DNA from: DATCJU01 sp036562635
GTDB taxonomy: Bacteria; Actinomycetota; Actinomycetes; Mycobacteriales; Pseudonocardiaceae
Length of the DNA: 54,495 nucleotides
Direction of reading: 5' to 3'
NCBI GenBank assembly: GCA_036562635.1
Contig: DATCJU010000167.1
Location: 1-54,495 of the forward strand
The notes below the pieces were generated by a model. It did no database searches. It had not been told where the DNA came from and saw only the letters and a list, made by a program, of their open reading frames with translations. This document shows, in pieces, positions 18,156-25,388 of the stretch (position 1 is the stretch's first letter; the number at the start of each line of letters is the position of its first letter). The position numbers and the translations under genes are program-made.

Positions 18156-18195
18156 GGACGGGGGAGGTGCCCGCGGGTGCCTCCCCACAGGACAG

Positions 18196-18235
18196 CGGGG
18201 GTGCTCCGAGTGCGCGCCCACCCGGAGCACCCCCG
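18196..18235. terminator. Hairpin terminator between convergent genes
   Basis: A perfect 13-bp stem CGGGGGTGCTCCG (18196-18208) with 18223-18235 and a 14-nt loop, between the monooxygenase stop (18155, plus) and the VOC gene stop (18257, minus). Confidence 0.8.
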
Positions 18236-18256
18236 CGACCCCCTCCCGAAGGTGGA

Positions 18257-18811
18257 TCACTCGCTGTGCGTGCTGATCATGACGTAGTTGCCCTCGGGGT
18301 CGGCGATGTAGGCCTGCCGCTCACCCCACGGCTGGGTCTTCGGCTGCATCAGCACTCGGTAACCGGCGGCCTGCATGGTCCCGACCGTGGCGTCGACGTC
18401 CTCGACGAGGATGGTGATGTCGCCCTGGTGCAGGCGGGAGCGTCCGATGTTGGGCAGACCCGTGCTCTCCCTGATCATGTCGTAGGTGGTCAGGGTGAGG
18501 AACATCGAGCCCTTCTGCAGGGTCGCGAAGGCGGGCTGGCCGTCGGGACCCGGGAAGGTGTACAGCTCGGTGAAGCCGAGCCTCTGGTAGAACCGGGACA
18601 TCGTGGCGATGTCGCTGGTGTAGAGGTTGGGCTGGCCCACTCTCGCGTTGTCGGTGAGCGTCTCCGTGACCGTGACGGTGGTCGTCGTGGGCCTGGGGGG
18701 TCGGTTGGCGTGGTCGGAGTTGGTGGCCGAGGCGAGCTGAACGGTGCCCAGGAGCAGGGTTGCGGCACCGAACGCTCCGGCGAACCACTTCCGAGCGGCG
18801 ACGATGTTCAT
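18257..18811 (-). CDS. Secreted VOC (glyoxalase/bleomycin-resistance fold) protein
   Basis: A 184-residue protein. A Sec-type signal (AAGFGA-like hydrophobic stretch, residues about 8-28, ending ASA) and a Pro/Thr linker precede one VOC domain: LYTSDIATMSRFYQRLGFTE, then DITILVEDVDATVGTMQAAG and AYIADPEGNYVMISTHSE. VOC domains bind metals or small aromatics; in antibiotic clusters they act as binding-resistance proteins or oxygenases. Export of a VOC protein is unusual. The ATG at 18811 has AGGACAACC ahead. Its promoter carries the best SARP site in the window (18868-18910), so it belongs to the pathway regulon. Confidence 0.85.
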   Translation of the reverse strand: MNIVAARKWFAGAFGAATLLLGTVQLASATNSDHANRPPRPTTTTVTVTETLTDNARVGQPNLYTSDIATMSRFYQRLGFTELYTFPGPDGQPAFATLQKGSMFLTLTTYDMIRESTGLPNIGRSRLHQGDITILVEDVDATVGTMQAAGYRVLMQPKTQPWGERQAYIADPEGNYVMISTHSE

Positions 18812-18867
18812 GGTTGTCCTCGTGTTCACGGCAGAGAGTGAAATCACCCTGATCGAGTGACACCGTG

Positions 18868-18910
18868 ACGTAACGCTCGGTCGCTCGAAGGTCACTCGAA
18901 GATCGCTCGA
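18868..18910 (-). promoter_or_regulatory. Triple SARP heptamer repeat and -10 element of the VOC gene
   Basis: On the minus strand TCGAGCG (18910-18904), TCGAGTG (18899-18893) and TCGAGCG (18888-18882) are spaced exactly 11 bp apart. Eight bases after the last heptamer is TTACGT (18873-18868). This is the textbook SARP promoter geometry. Outlying inverted copies TCGAGTGA (18853) and TCGAGTGT (18920) flank it on the plus strand. The predicted 5' leader to the ATG at 18811 is about 50 nt. The same repeats could also serve the divergent MFS gene. Confidence 0.82.
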
Positions 18911-19194
18911 TTGTGCAGGTCGAGTGTTGGTCGCCGTGCCGGGCATCCGTGGGGATCCGGCACGGCGACCGCGTGACGCATGCGGCGCCGCAGACCTGGT
19001 TTCACTGAACAGGGTGACGATTTCGGACCTTGCTACGCAGGGTCACGTGCTTGCTGGGGGGAGTCCGAGGCGCCGTCCGCCCGACGAGAGCGGAACCGGG
19101 TGTTGACGAAAACGTCTCGCGATCCAATTATCTTTGCCACCAAGAATTCAGGTTGCTGGCGGTTTCGGCCGCTCGTCCCGTCACTGGAGTTCCG

Positions 19195-20655
19195 ATGACC
19201 ACCTCGGCCCCTGCATCCAGCGAGGCCGTCACGGCCGATCCCCGCCGCTGGTCGGCACTGTTCGTCCTGCTGGCAGCGGCGTTCATGGATCTGCTGGACG
19301 CCACCGTCGTCAACATCGCCCTGCCCACCATCCGTGTCGAACTGGGCGCGAGCTACGCGGCGATCCAGTGGATCACCGCGGGGTACACGCTCGCCTTCGG
19401 CCTCGGGCTGATCACCGGCGGTCGGATGGGGGACCGGTTCGGTCGCAAGCGGATCTTCCTGATCGGGACCGCCGCGTTCACCCTGGCCTCGCTCCTGTGC
19501 GGCATCGCCTCCACGGCCGCCGTGCTGGTCGTGGCCCGGCTGCTCCAGGGCCTGGCCGCGGCGCTGATGGTGCCGCAGATCATGGCCACGGTGTACGCGA
19601 TCTTCCCGCCCGCCGAGCGCGGTGGCGCCACCGGCGCGTACGGCGCGGCCACGGGGCTGGCCACCGTGGCCGGCCCGGTGGTCGCCGGTCTGCTGGTGCA
19701 GTACGACCTGTTCGGCCTGGGCTGGCGCGCGGTGTTCCTGATCAACCTGCCCATCGGCGTGATCGCGTTCGTCGCCGCCCTGAAGCTGGTGCCGGAGAAC
19801 CGGTCCGAGCATCCGCTGCGCATGGACCTGATCGGCGCGCTGCTGGTCACTCTCGGCATGGTGCTCGTGCTCTACCCGCTGGTGCAGGGCAACGAGGCCG
19901 GGTGGCCGAGCTGGATGTTCGTGGCCATGGCGGCCAGCCCGGTCGTGATGCTGGTGTACGCGCTGCACGCCCGGGCCAAGGACCGCAGGGACGGCTCGGC
20001 CCTGGTGCCGCTGCGCCTGTTCGGTCAGCCGGGCTTCGCCGCCGGCACCGTCCTGCTCTTCCTGTTCGACGCCACGATGATCGGGTTCACCCTGGTGCTG
20101 ACCCTGAGCCTGCAGATCGGCCTCGGCTTCAGCCCGGTGAGCAGCGGCCTGGTCTTCATCCCCTGGGCCATCGGCTCCGGCATCATGGCCGGAATGGCCG
20201 ACAAGCTCATCGCGAAGCTCGGCCGGCACCTGCTCAGCATCGGGGCCGTGGTGATGGCCGCCGGCATCGTCTGGACCGCGCTGACCGTCACCCCCGACAG
20301 CAGCTGGTACAGCCTGTGGCCGTCCCTCTTCGTCACCGGGCTCGGCCTGGGCGGGGTGATCGGCCCCGCCTTCACCGTGGCCGGTTCCGGGGTGCGGCCG
20401 AGCGACGCGGGCGCCGCATCCGGCACGCTCAGCGCCGCCACCCAGGTCGGTGCCGCCGCCGGGACCGCCCTGCTCAGCGTGGTGTTCTTCAACCTGCTCG
20501 TCGGTGCCCCCGCCGAGGGGCCGGAGCACGCGGAGACCTTCCTCGCCGCGTTCCGCAACGCCTCCTGGTACGCGGCGGGCGGCATGCTGCTCATCGCCCT
20601 GCTCAGCCAGGCCCTGCCCCGGCGCGTCGCCGGCTACCACACCATGGCGCACTGA
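19195..20655 (+). CDS. MFS drug exporter, DHA2 (14-helix) family
   Basis: A 486-residue integral membrane antiporter of the EmrB/QacA type. Motif A is present as GGRMGDRFGRKRIF, and motif C-like GAATGLATVAGPVVAG lies in helix 5; hydrophobic segments fit 14 helices. It probably exports the cluster's product and gives self-resistance. ATG 19195 has GGAGTTCCG before it; a longer frame upstream lacks family similarity. The 383-bp divergent gap to the VOC gene holds the SARP repeats; apart from those I see no other feature in it. Confidence 0.9.
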   Translation: MTTSAPASSEAVTADPRRWSALFVLLAAAFMDLLDATVVNIALPTIRVELGASYAAIQWITAGYTLAFGLGLITGGRMGDRFGRKRIFLIGTAAFTLASLLCGIASTAAVLVVARLLQGLAAALMVPQIMATVYAIFPPAERGGATGAYGAATGLATVAGPVVAGLLVQYDLFGLGWRAVFLINLPIGVIAFVAALKLVPENRSEHPLRMDLIGALLVTLGMVLVLYPLVQGNEAGWPSWMFVAMAASPVVMLVYALHARAKDRRDGSALVPLRLFGQPGFAAGTVLLFLFDATMIGFTLVLTLSLQIGLGFSPVSSGLVFIPWAIGSGIMAGMADKLIAKLGRHLLSIGAVVMAAGIVWTALTVTPDSSWYSLWPSLFVTGLGLGGVIGPAFTVAGSGVRPSDAGAASGTLSAATQVGAAAGTALLSVVFFNLLVGAPAEGPEHAETFLAAFRNASWYAAGGMLLIALLSQALPRRVAGYHTMAH

Positions 20656-20732
20656 TCTCCTGTCGCACCAGGCGGTGGCGTGCCGGGCCGGGCGCGCCAC
20701 CGCCTGCGGCTTCGAGGACCTCCCAGCCGCGT

Positions 20733-20764
20733 TTGAGCTGCTCTCGACCCGGGCTTGTCAGGGT
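20733..20764 (+). promoter_or_regulatory. Probable SARP site and -10 of the halogenase gene
   Basis: TTGAGCT (20733-20739) and TCGACCC (20744-20750) are 11 bp apart, with a further TCGAGGA at 20712. Eight bases downstream is CAGGGT (20759-20764), a weak -10. The heptamers are degenerate, so this is a fair but not strong call. Confidence 0.5.
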
Positions 20765-20768
20765 CGCC

Positions 20769-20808
20769 CCGACAGCCACACCCCGCCAACCAGGGCGGGG
20801 CTTGTCGG
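20769..20808 (+). other. Hairpin in the halogenase leader, ending at the ribosome-binding site
   Basis: CCCCGCC (20781-20787) pairs with GGCGGGG (20794-20800) over a short loop, and outer arms CCGACA (20769-20774) and TGTCGG (20803-20808) extend the stem around an internal bulge. The 3' arm reaches into the GGAGG used by the ATG at 20818. It may be the terminator of the upstream MFS gene or a translational control element. Confidence 0.45.
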
Positions 20809-20817
20809 AGGGTGGAG

Positions 20818-22233
20818 ATGCTCATGCGTGGTGCGACCCAGATCCTGGTCGTCGGGGGTGGACCTGCCGGGTCCACCGCGGCCGGCCTGCTCGCCAAGCA
20901 GGGTTTCGAGGTCACGCTGCTGGAACGGGACCACTTCCCGCGCTACCACATCGGTGAGTCGATCCTGCCGTCGTGCCGGCCGATCTTCCAGGTACTCGGC
21001 GTCTGGGACAAGGTCGAGGCCCACGGCTTCCAGCCGAAGGGCGGCGCCTACTTCCTGTGGGGCCCCGACGAGTGGGAGGTCCGCTTCACCGACATGGGGG
21101 CTGACGGTGTCAACGCCTGGCAGGTCGTCCGCTCCGAGTTCGACAAGCTGCTGCTGGACCACGCCCGTGAGGTCGGCGTCGAGGTGCACGAGGGCATCCA
21201 GGTCCGCGAGCTGGAGTTCGACGGCGACCGGCCGGTCGCCGCGCTCTGGTCCGACGCCAAGAACCCCGAACGGAACGGGCGGATCACCTTCGACTACCTG
21301 GTCGACGCCTCCGGCCGTGCCGGGATCATGGCGACCAAGTACCTCAAGAACCGGGAGTACCACAAGGTCTTCCGCAACGTCGGTGTCTGGACCTACTGGA
21401 AGAACGCCAAGCGCCTGAACCGGGGCCCGGAGGGCTCGATCATCGTCGCCTCGGTTCCCTACGGCTGGTTCTGGTTCATCCCGCTGCACAACGGCACCAC
21501 CAGCGTCGGTCTGGTGACCGGCAAGGACAACTTCGCCAAGATGCGCGACGAGCACGGCGGCATCGAGGAGGCCTACAAGGCCGCCCTCCGTGACTGCCCG
21601 CAGGTGCTGGAGCTGCTGGACGAGGCCGAGCAGGTCGCCGGCATGCGGGTGGAGCAGGACTACTCCTACGTGGCCGGGCAGTTCGCCGGCCCCGGTTACT
21701 ACATGTGCGGTGACTCGGCCTGCTTCCTGGACCCGCTGCTGTCCACCGGTGTGCACCTGGCGACCTACAGCGCGATGATCGCCGCCGCCGGTATCGGCAG
21801 CACGCTGCGCGGCGAGGTCACCGAGGAGGAGGCCCGCGCCTTCTTCAGCACCGTCTACCGGCGCGCGTACGAGCGGATGCTGCTGCTGGTCTCGGTGTTC
21901 TACGAGAGCTACCGCGGCAAGGACTACCACTTCTACAACGCCCAGCGGCTCTCGCAGCAGGACCGGGACGAGCTCAACCTGCAGGCCGCGTTCGACAAGA
22001 TCATCACCGGTATCGCGGACATGAAGGACGCGCAGGACGTCTACCGGCGTGTCCACCAGCACCTGACCGGTGCGGAGAGCGGTAACCCCAACCCGCTGGC
22101 CAACCTCAACCGGGTGCACGAGCAGAAGCAGGCCCCGTTCAGCCCGGACCGGGCGGTGGAAGGCCTGTACCTGGCCTTCGAGCCGCAGCTGGGCCTGCGG
22201 CGGGCGGAGCTGCCGTTGCCGGCCGCGCGCTGA
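20818..22233 (+). CDS. Flavin-dependent halogenase (phenolic type)
   Basis: A 471-residue FADH2-dependent halogenase. Visible motifs: FAD site VVGGGPAGSTAA, catalytic lysine in GFQPKGGAYFLWG (Lys74), the WxWxIP halogenase signature as WFWFIPL, and CGDSACFLDPLLSTGVHLA. Length and motifs fit the phenol/pyrrole halogenases of natural-product clusters (CndH/PltA type) rather than free-tryptophan halogenases. It predicts at least one chlorine (or bromine) on the aromatic polyketide. ATG 20818 has GGAGGG five bases upstream; ATG 20824 is an alternative. It is bracketed by its own SARP-like promoter and a strong terminator. Confidence 0.93.
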   Translation: MLMRGATQILVVGGGPAGSTAAGLLAKQGFEVTLLERDHFPRYHIGESILPSCRPIFQVLGVWDKVEAHGFQPKGGAYFLWGPDEWEVRFTDMGADGVNAWQVVRSEFDKLLLDHAREVGVEVHEGIQVRELEFDGDRPVAALWSDAKNPERNGRITFDYLVDASGRAGIMATKYLKNREYHKVFRNVGVWTYWKNAKRLNRGPEGSIIVASVPYGWFWFIPLHNGTTSVGLVTGKDNFAKMRDEHGGIEEAYKAALRDCPQVLELLDEAEQVAGMRVEQDYSYVAGQFAGPGYYMCGDSACFLDPLLSTGVHLATYSAMIAAAGIGSTLRGEVTEEEARAFFSTVYRRAYERMLLLVSVFYESYRGKDYHFYNAQRLSQQDRDELNLQAAFDKIITGIADMKDAQDVYRRVHQHLTGAESGNPNPLANLNRVHEQKQAPFSPDRAVEGLYLAFEPQLGLRRAELPLPAAR

Positions 22234-22250
22234 TCACCGTTCAGCTCTCC

Positions 22251-22281
22251 GGTGGGGCCGGGGCTGTGCCCCGGCCCCACC
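22251..22281 (+). terminator. Hairpin terminator after the halogenase gene
   Basis: A perfect 13-bp stem GGTGGGGCCGGGG (22251-22263) with 22269-22281 and the 5-nt loop CTGTG, 18 bp after the stop. Confidence 0.85.
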
Positions 22282-22451
22282 ACGGGCCCGTCACCTCCGC
22301 ACGGCCGCTCCCCTCTCGACTTCCCGGGCCGGTCTCCAGGCACCGGAACCCGGGACGGGGCGTCTCGACGCCCGAATTCCAGGTGCGCCGCACCAGCAAC
22401 CGTGCTCGGCCGTGGCCCGAGCCGAGCCATCCCGCGACAGGAGCAACCTCG

Positions 22452-23984
22452 ATGAGCACCACGCAACCCTCGGCCCCGCCGGCGGGGCACTCCGCGGCGT
22501 CCGGCGGCCGGCCGCGTTGGTACCTGACCCTGTTCACCACCGACATGCTGGAGCGCTTCGGCTTCTACGGCATGCAGGCCATCCTCGTGCTCTACGCAGC
22601 GGCCCCGGCGGAGAGCGGTGGCCTGGGGCTGAGCACGTCCGACGCCGCTTCGCTGTTCGGTGCGTGGATCGCCCTGATGTTCATGCTGTCCCTGCCCGGC
22701 GGTTGGATCGGTGACCGCCTGCTCGGCCAGCGCCGGGCCCTGATCGCCGGTGCGGCGACCAGCATGGTCGGCTACCTGTGCCTGGCGACGCCGGTGAACT
22801 GGATGACCGCCGTCGGTCTGATCGTGCTGGCCGTCGGTGGTGGTCTGTACAAGCCGAACCACCAGGCGATGATCAACATGATGTTCGGCGCCAGCCGCAA
22901 GAGCGAGGCCGGCATCTCCCTGATGTACGTGGGCGTGCAGGTCAGCGCCCTGCTCGCCCCGCTGGTCACCGGCTACCTCGGCGAGCGGGTCAACTGGCAC
23001 CTCGGGTTCTCCGTCGCCGCCCTCGTCATGCTCCTGACCACGATCCTGCTGCTGTCCACCGCGGCCCAGTTCCGGGGCGTGGGCAACCAGCCGGGTCGTC
23101 CGCTGAACCCCGAGGAGCGACGGAAGGTGGGCCAGCGCACCAGCGCCGTGCTGGTGCTGCTCGCCGCGATCGTCCTGGGCATGGGGCTGGCCGACATGCT
23201 GAGCGCCAGCATGGCGATCGCCCTGTCCGGTGTGATCAGCGTGATCGTCCCGGTGATCGGGTACACCGCGCTCTACCGGAACCCGGGTCTGACGGCGAAC
23301 GACCGGCGCCGCCTGCGTGGCTTCCTGGCGGTGTTCCTGGGCGCCACCCTGTTCTGGATGATCATCGCGCACGCGGCGTCGCTGCTGAACCTGTTCGCCC
23401 GGGACCACGTGGACCTGAACGTGTTCGGGTTCGTCATCCCCGCCAGCTGGCTGCAGACCGCCACCCCGGCGTTCATCCTGATCATGGCTCCGGTGTTCGC
23501 CTGGCTGCTGCCGCGGATCGGCCGCAAGCACAACGTCGCCGTCAAGTTCTCCCTGGGCCTGCTGCTGGTCGGCGGCAGCTTCCTGCTGATGTCGGCCGCC
23601 ACCCTGGCCGCCTCCGACGGCACCCGGATCTCCCCGCTGTGGCTGATCGTGGTCTACCTGGCGCACGCCTGTGGTGAGCTGATCATCGCCGCGGTCACCA
23701 TCGCCGCCGCCGGCGAGGTGCTGCCGCGCGCCTTCATGGGCCGCACCCTGGGCCTGCTGTGGCTGTTCGCCTCCCTGGGCGGCGGCCTGGGCGCCGGTGT
23801 GGTCCGCCTGGTCGAGGTCATGCCCGAGCACATCTACTACCTGGGTCTGGGCACGGTGGCCAGCGTCGTCGGCCTGGCCTTCGCCTTCGGGCGCAAGGCG
23901 CTGACCCGGGCCCTGGCCCGGGACGAGGAGACCGAGTCCGTCCCGGCGACCGCGGCGGCGCAGCCGGCCCCGGCCGCCATGTGA
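22452..23984 (+). CDS. POT/PTR family (peptide-type) MFS transporter
   Basis: A 510-residue membrane protein with 12-14 helices. LFTTDMLERFGFYGMQAILV matches the helix 1 signature of proton-coupled oligopeptide transporters, with Asp replacing the first Glu of the ExxERF motif; GGWIGDRLLGQRRAL is an MFS motif A. POT proteins normally import di- and tripeptides with protons. In a polyketide cluster it may instead move the product or a precursor. AGGAGCAACCTCG precedes ATG 22452. It has its own leader (22282-22451) and two hairpins behind it. No sugar or amino-acid biosynthesis gene is adjacent. Confidence 0.87.
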   Translation: MSTTQPSAPPAGHSAASGGRPRWYLTLFTTDMLERFGFYGMQAILVLYAAAPAESGGLGLSTSDAASLFGAWIALMFMLSLPGGWIGDRLLGQRRALIAGAATSMVGYLCLATPVNWMTAVGLIVLAVGGGLYKPNHQAMINMMFGASRKSEAGISLMYVGVQVSALLAPLVTGYLGERVNWHLGFSVAALVMLLTTILLLSTAAQFRGVGNQPGRPLNPEERRKVGQRTSAVLVLLAAIVLGMGLADMLSASMAIALSGVISVIVPVIGYTALYRNPGLTANDRRRLRGFLAVFLGATLFWMIIAHAASLLNLFARDHVDLNVFGFVIPASWLQTATPAFILIMAPVFAWLLPRIGRKHNVAVKFSLGLLLVGGSFLLMSAATLAASDGTRISPLWLIVVYLAHACGELIIAAVTIAAAGEVLPRAFMGRTLGLLWLFASLGGGLGAGVVRLVEVMPEHIYYLGLGTVASVVGLAFAFGRKALTRALARDEETESVPATAAAQPAPAAM

Positions 23985-23990
23985 TGCCCC

Positions 23991-24022
23991 GTCCCTCCGC
24001 GACCGGCAGGCCGCGGAGGGAC
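23991..24022 (+). terminator. First hairpin terminator after the POT gene
   Basis: GTCCCTCCGCG (23991-24001) pairs perfectly with 24012-24022 around a 10-nt loop, 6 bp after the stop codon. Confidence 0.8.
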
Positions 24023-24035
24023 GTTCGTCCTCCGA

Positions 24036-24084
24036 CATGCGGCAGACCTCCCGTGCGGTGTCCCGGCGGGAGGTCCGCCGCATG
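24036..24084 (+). terminator. Second, larger hairpin after the POT gene
   Basis: An 18-bp stem with one mismatch (24036-24053 with 24067-24084) and a 13-nt loop, in tandem with the first hairpin. It insulates the POT gene from the SARP-controlled operon that begins at 24260. Confidence 0.65.
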
Positions 24085-24109
24085 CGTTCTTCCGGGGCTG
24101 TTCCCGGCC

Positions 24110-24127
24110 TCGAACGCGTTTCGAGCC
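24110..24127 (+). promoter_or_regulatory. SARP heptamer pair of the SDR-to-DUF1772 operon
   Basis: TCGAACG (24110-24116), spacer CGTT, TCGAGCC (24121-24127): two heptamers spaced exactly 11 bp, 132 bp before the first start of a six-gene operon. The second heptamer matches the canonical SARP half-site. The -10 expected 8 bp downstream is not obvious. Confidence 0.6.
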
Positions 24128-24259
24128 GGGTCCCAAGTGCCCTGAGCAGCATCGCCGGTGCATGGCAGGCGCGACGACGGACGGACGCGCCGGGGCCGGC
24201 AACGGTACGTGGCGGGCCGCGCGCGAAGCCCGGCGCGCCGGTGAAGGGAGGACCGACCG

Positions 24260-24997
24260 GTGGACCAAGGACTGGCAGGGAAGCGGGTGCTCGTCACGGG
24301 CGGCACCCGCGGGATCGGCAGGGCGACCGTGCTCGCCTTCGCCCGCGCCGGGGCGAGCGTGGTGACCTGCCACCACACGGCCAGCGAGGCGGCGGAGAGC
24401 CTCGCCCGGGAGTTGAAGGAGATCGGCGGCCAGCACCAGGTGGTCCAGGCCGACGTGACCGACCGGGCCGATGTCGAGCGCCTGGTGGACGTCTGCCGGC
24501 AGACCCTGGGTGGGCTGGACGTGCTGGTCAACAACGTCGGTGTCGACGGTGCGGTGATGTTCGGTGAGCTGGGCGAGGACGAGTGGCGGCGGGTGGTCGA
24601 CCACAACGTCACCGCCGCCTACCTGGTCACCCACGCCGCGCTGGACCTGCTGGCCGACGGTGCCTCCGTGGTCAACGTGGGCTCGTCGGTGGCCCTGCGC
24701 GGGCGGGTGGCCGGTGTGCACTACACCGCGTCCAAGGCGGCGCTGATCGGGTTTACCCGGGCGCTGTGCAAGGAGCTCGGGCCGCGTGGCATCCGGGTCA
24801 ACACCGTCGCGCCGGGCCTGACCGAGACCGAGCCGGGCGCCGGTCTGCCGCCCGAGGCGGTCAAGCGGATCGTCGGCATGACCGCACTGGGTCGTATCGG
24901 CCAGCCCGAGGACGTGGCCGGTGCCGTGCTGTTCCTCGCCGGGGACACCTCTCGCTACGTCTCCGGCGTCACCCTCAACGTGGACGGAGGCGTCTGA
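24260..24997 (+). CDS. SDR family NAD(P)-dependent ketoreductase
   Basis: A 245-residue classical short-chain dehydrogenase close in form to FabG: cofactor motif GGTRGIG (14-20), NNVG (91-94), catalytic Ser142, Tyr155 and Lys159 in HYTASKAAL, and a C-terminal DVAGAVLFLAGDTSRYVSG block. It likely reduces a keto group of the polyketide or an aromatic intermediate. GTG 24260 has GGAGG eight bases upstream. It is the first gene of a tightly packed operon; its stop overlaps the next start (TGATG). Confidence 0.9.
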   Translation: MDQGLAGKRVLVTGGTRGIGRATVLAFARAGASVVTCHHTASEAAESLARELKEIGGQHQVVQADVTDRADVERLVDVCRQTLGGLDVLVNNVGVDGAVMFGELGEDEWRRVVDHNVTAAYLVTHAALDLLADGASVVNVGSSVALRGRVAGVHYTASKAALIGFTRALCKELGPRGIRVNTVAPGLTETEPGAGLPPEAVKRIVGMTALGRIGQPEDVAGAVLFLAGDTSRYVSGVTLNVDGGV

Positions 24998-25383
24998 TGC
25001 CGTACGCAGCGGTCACCTACCGGATCAAGCCCGAGCACCACGACGAGATCGCCGAGATCTTCGCCGGGTTCCAGCGGGTCGACACCCCGGTGTTCCGCGA
25101 CGAGCAGGGGCAGGAGGCCGGCCGCCTGCTGGGCACCGCGGTGTTCATCAAGGACGACGTGCTGGTGCGGATCATCCACTACGAGGGTGACTTCGCCTCC
25201 ATCGCCCGGCACATGGCCAAGCAGAAGGGTGTCCACCTCATCGAGGAGAAGCTGGCGCCCTACCTGGCGCGGCCGCGGGACACCGACACCACCACCGCGG
25301 AGGGCTTCAAGGAGTACTTCCGCGACGCCACCATGCGCTGCATTTCCCAGCTGACCATCGACACCCACCCGGCGGGGAGGTGA
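24997..25383 (+). CDS. SchA/CurD-like polyketide tailoring protein (first copy)
   Basis: A 128-residue protein of the SchA/CurD-like family found in spore-pigment and pentangular type II PKS clusters, related in fold to ferredoxin-like monooxygenases and cyclases. It starts with AAVTYRIKPEHHDEIAEIFA, has GTAVFIKDDVLVRIIHYEGD in the middle, and ends with the family's MRCISQL block. It overlaps the SDR gene by one base, so translation is coupled. A second copy with the same blocks lies at 43519-43902. The biochemical role (cyclisation or oxidation) is not settled for the family. Confidence 0.87.
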   Translation: MPYAAVTYRIKPEHHDEIAEIFAGFQRVDTPVFRDEQGQEAGRLLGTAVFIKDDVLVRIIHYEGDFASIARHMAKQKGVHLIEEKLAPYLARPRDTDTTTAEGFKEYFRDATMRCISQLTIDTHPAGR

Positions 25384-25388
25384 TCACT

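Noticed and set aside
19033..20700. 555-residue open frame on the minus strand
   Set aside because: Antisense of the MFS exporter gene; composition is Gly/Gln/His/Arg-rich nonsense typical of high-GC shadow frames.
20818..22233. Tryptophan 7-halogenase call
   Set aside because: Length (471 rather than about 530 residues) and context fit phenol/pyrrole-type halogenases; there is no tryptophan-derived chemistry in the cluster.
22041..24152. 703-residue open frame on the minus strand
   Set aside because: Antisense of the POT transporter; Gln/His/Gly repeats without any family signature.
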